Source: Saprospiraceae bacterium
Lineage (GTDB): Bacteria; Bacteroidota; Bacteroidia; Chitinophagales; Saprospiraceae
DNA length: 8,262 bases
Assembly: GCA_027031185.1 (NCBI GenBank)
Contig: JALVEF010000422.1
Coordinates: forward strand, 1 to 8,262
Direction of reading: 5' to 3'
Shown here: positions 7,927-8,262 of the stretch, piece by piece
How positions within the stretch are numbered: the first letter of the stretch is position 1
Layout: every line of letters begins with the position of its first letter
Made by a program: the position numbers and the translations under genes
Notes under the pieces: model-generated
Told to the model about the DNA's origin: nothing
Databases searched by the model: none
What the model saw: only the letters and a program-made list of their open reading frames with translations

Positions 7927-8031
7927 CCCGCACTTACTTGCACATAAGCGCGGGGCAAATAGTGCTCATTTTTCAATAAGCATAAGCGGAAAGGGGCAAA
8001 CCTAAAGTCTGGCAAAGCAAGTTAGTGCGGG
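7927..8031. repeat. Small element with terminal inverted repeats, copy 1
   Basis: This 105-bp element begins CCCGCACTTACTTGC (7927-7941) and ends GCAAGTTAGTGCGGG (8017-8031). The ends are inverted repeats matching at 14 of 15 positions. It encodes no credible protein. Inside, CATAAGCG followed by GGGGCAAA occurs twice (7943-7959 and 7981-8000), so the interior is itself an imperfect direct repeat. The minus strand also contains TAGGTTTG (8004-7997), a -7-like box without a well-placed -33. The 118 bases 7926-8043 are identical to 8084-8201. It resembles a MITE or REP-like intergenic repeat; no clear target-site duplication is seen. Confidence 0.8.
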
Positions 8032-8032
8032 G

Positions 8033-8084
8033 CCGCTAAACCGTTAAACCGATAAACCGCTATACCGCTAAACCGCTACACCGT
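8033..8084. repeat. 8-bp tandem array (CCGCTAAA type), about 6.5 units
   Basis: Units in order are CCGCTAAA, CCGTTAAA, CCGATAAA, CCGCTATA, CCGCTAAA, CCGCTACA, then CCGT. The array starts one base after element copy 1 and runs directly into copy 2. Variation is confined to positions 4, 5 and 7 of the unit while CCG and the last A stay fixed. No coding frame of note is present. Confidence 0.85.
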
Positions 8085-8189
8085 CCCGCACTTACTTGCA
8101 CATAAGCGCGGGGCAAATAGTGCTCATTTTTCAATAAGCATAAGCGGAAAGGGGCAAACCTAAAGTCTGGCAAAGCAAGTTAGTGCGGG
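8085..8189. repeat. Small element with terminal inverted repeats, copy 2
   Basis: This is a base-for-base duplicate of the element at 7927-8031, in the same orientation and 158 bases downstream. Its inverted ends are at 8085-8099 and 8175-8189. The complete identity, including the single mismatch between the two ends, points to a recent tandem duplication or to gene conversion rather than two old independent insertions. Confidence 0.8.
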
Positions 8190-8190
8190 G

Positions 8191-8218
8191 CCGCTAAACC
8201 GCTAAACCGCTACACCGT
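8191..8218. repeat. 8-bp tandem array (CCGCTAAA type), about 3.5 units
   Basis: Units are CCGCTAAA, CCGCTAAA, CCGCTACA, then CCGT. The first unit and the last two and a half units equal those of the array at 8033-8084; three middle units are absent. The pair of arrays therefore looks like one unit type that has gained or lost copies. Confidence 0.8.
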
Positions 8219-8221
8219 TCT

Positions 8222-8262
8222 TTACCGATAGTATTCGATTTCAGTGTAGAACTTGGGGTCAA
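8222..8262 (-). CDS. Possible 3' end of a minus-strand gene cut by the window edge
   Basis: On the minus strand, the frame entering from the right edge reads DPKFYTEIEYYR and then TAA (8224-8222). The residues look like ordinary protein sequence, the stop falls four bases before the repeat block begins, and the direction matches the macroglobulin gene. Only twelve codons are visible, and an open frame this short is expected by chance about half the time, so this is a weak call. No family can be assigned. Confidence 0.35.
   Translation of the reverse strand, partial: DPKFYTEIEYYR

Larger units (their letters stand above)
7730..8221. other. Non-coding, repeat-rich intergenic region
   Basis: This stretch of about 490 bases upstream of the macroglobulin gene has no credible gene. 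The longest minus-strand frame (7702-7914) runs through the promoter and has no recognisable protein features. It contains the hairpin, the solitary repeat end, the heptamer array, two identical inverted-end elements and two octamer arrays listed separately. Bases 7794-7866 hold nothing I can name. Confidence 0.7.

Noticed and set aside
7997..8004. Promoter inside the repeat element (TAGGTTTG on the minus strand)
   Set aside because: It matches the -7 consensus, but no TTG sits at the usual -33 spacing and the downstream stretch before the macroglobulin gene has its own better-placed box. Mentioned with the element, not called as a promoter.
7926..8218. CRISPR array
   Set aside because: There are only two long identical copies separated by an 8-bp tandem array, not regularly spaced short repeats with unique spacers, and no cas gene is in the window.

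Overview
The window looks like chromosomal DNA of a Bacteroidota bacterium. Two of its three complete genes are preceded by exact matches to the Bacteroidota -7 promoter box (TAnnTTTG). The large gene encodes a lipoprotein-type alpha-2-macroglobulin of the size common in that phylum. The coding DNA is fairly G+C-rich and the intergenic DNA carries short, G-rich or AT-interrupted repeats. I would lean towards a Saprospiria/Lewinella-like lineage, but that is inference and not shown by the sequence.

Layout: bases 1-164 are a leader region with a hairpin at the very left edge and a Bacteroidota-type promoter. A plus-strand pair follows: a WecA/MraY-type polyprenyl-phosphate sugar-1-phosphate transferase (165-1223), overlapped by 4 bases (ATGA) by a CrcB/Fluc fluoride channel (1220-1609). 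A perfect inverted repeat then straddles the crcB stop codon and fills the 36-base gap to a convergent minus-strand gene. That gene (1646-7705) fills most of the window. It encodes a 2019-residue alpha-2-macroglobulin family lipoprotein with an intact C-S-E-Q thioester motif and an Ala/Pro-rich bait-like linker. It has its own -7 box 16 bases before the start codon.

The right end (7730-8221) is non-coding and dense in repeats. It holds a small hairpin, a solitary 13-bp repeat end, a degenerate 7-bp tandem array, and two identical copies of a ~105-bp element with 15-bp imperfect terminal inverted repeats. Each copy is followed by an 8-bp CCGCTAAA-type tandem array, of about 6.5 units after the first and 3.5 after the second. 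The last ~40 bases may be the 3' end of another minus-strand gene.

Function: the transferase would start lipid-linked glycan synthesis on the inner face of the membrane, CrcB would export fluoride, and the macroglobulin would trap proteases in the periplasm or at the outer membrane. Nothing in the sequence ties the three into one pathway. The part least explained by known families is the repeat cluster upstream of the macroglobulin gene, followed by the long inverted repeat between the convergent genes. I did not find convincing evidence of a new protein system.
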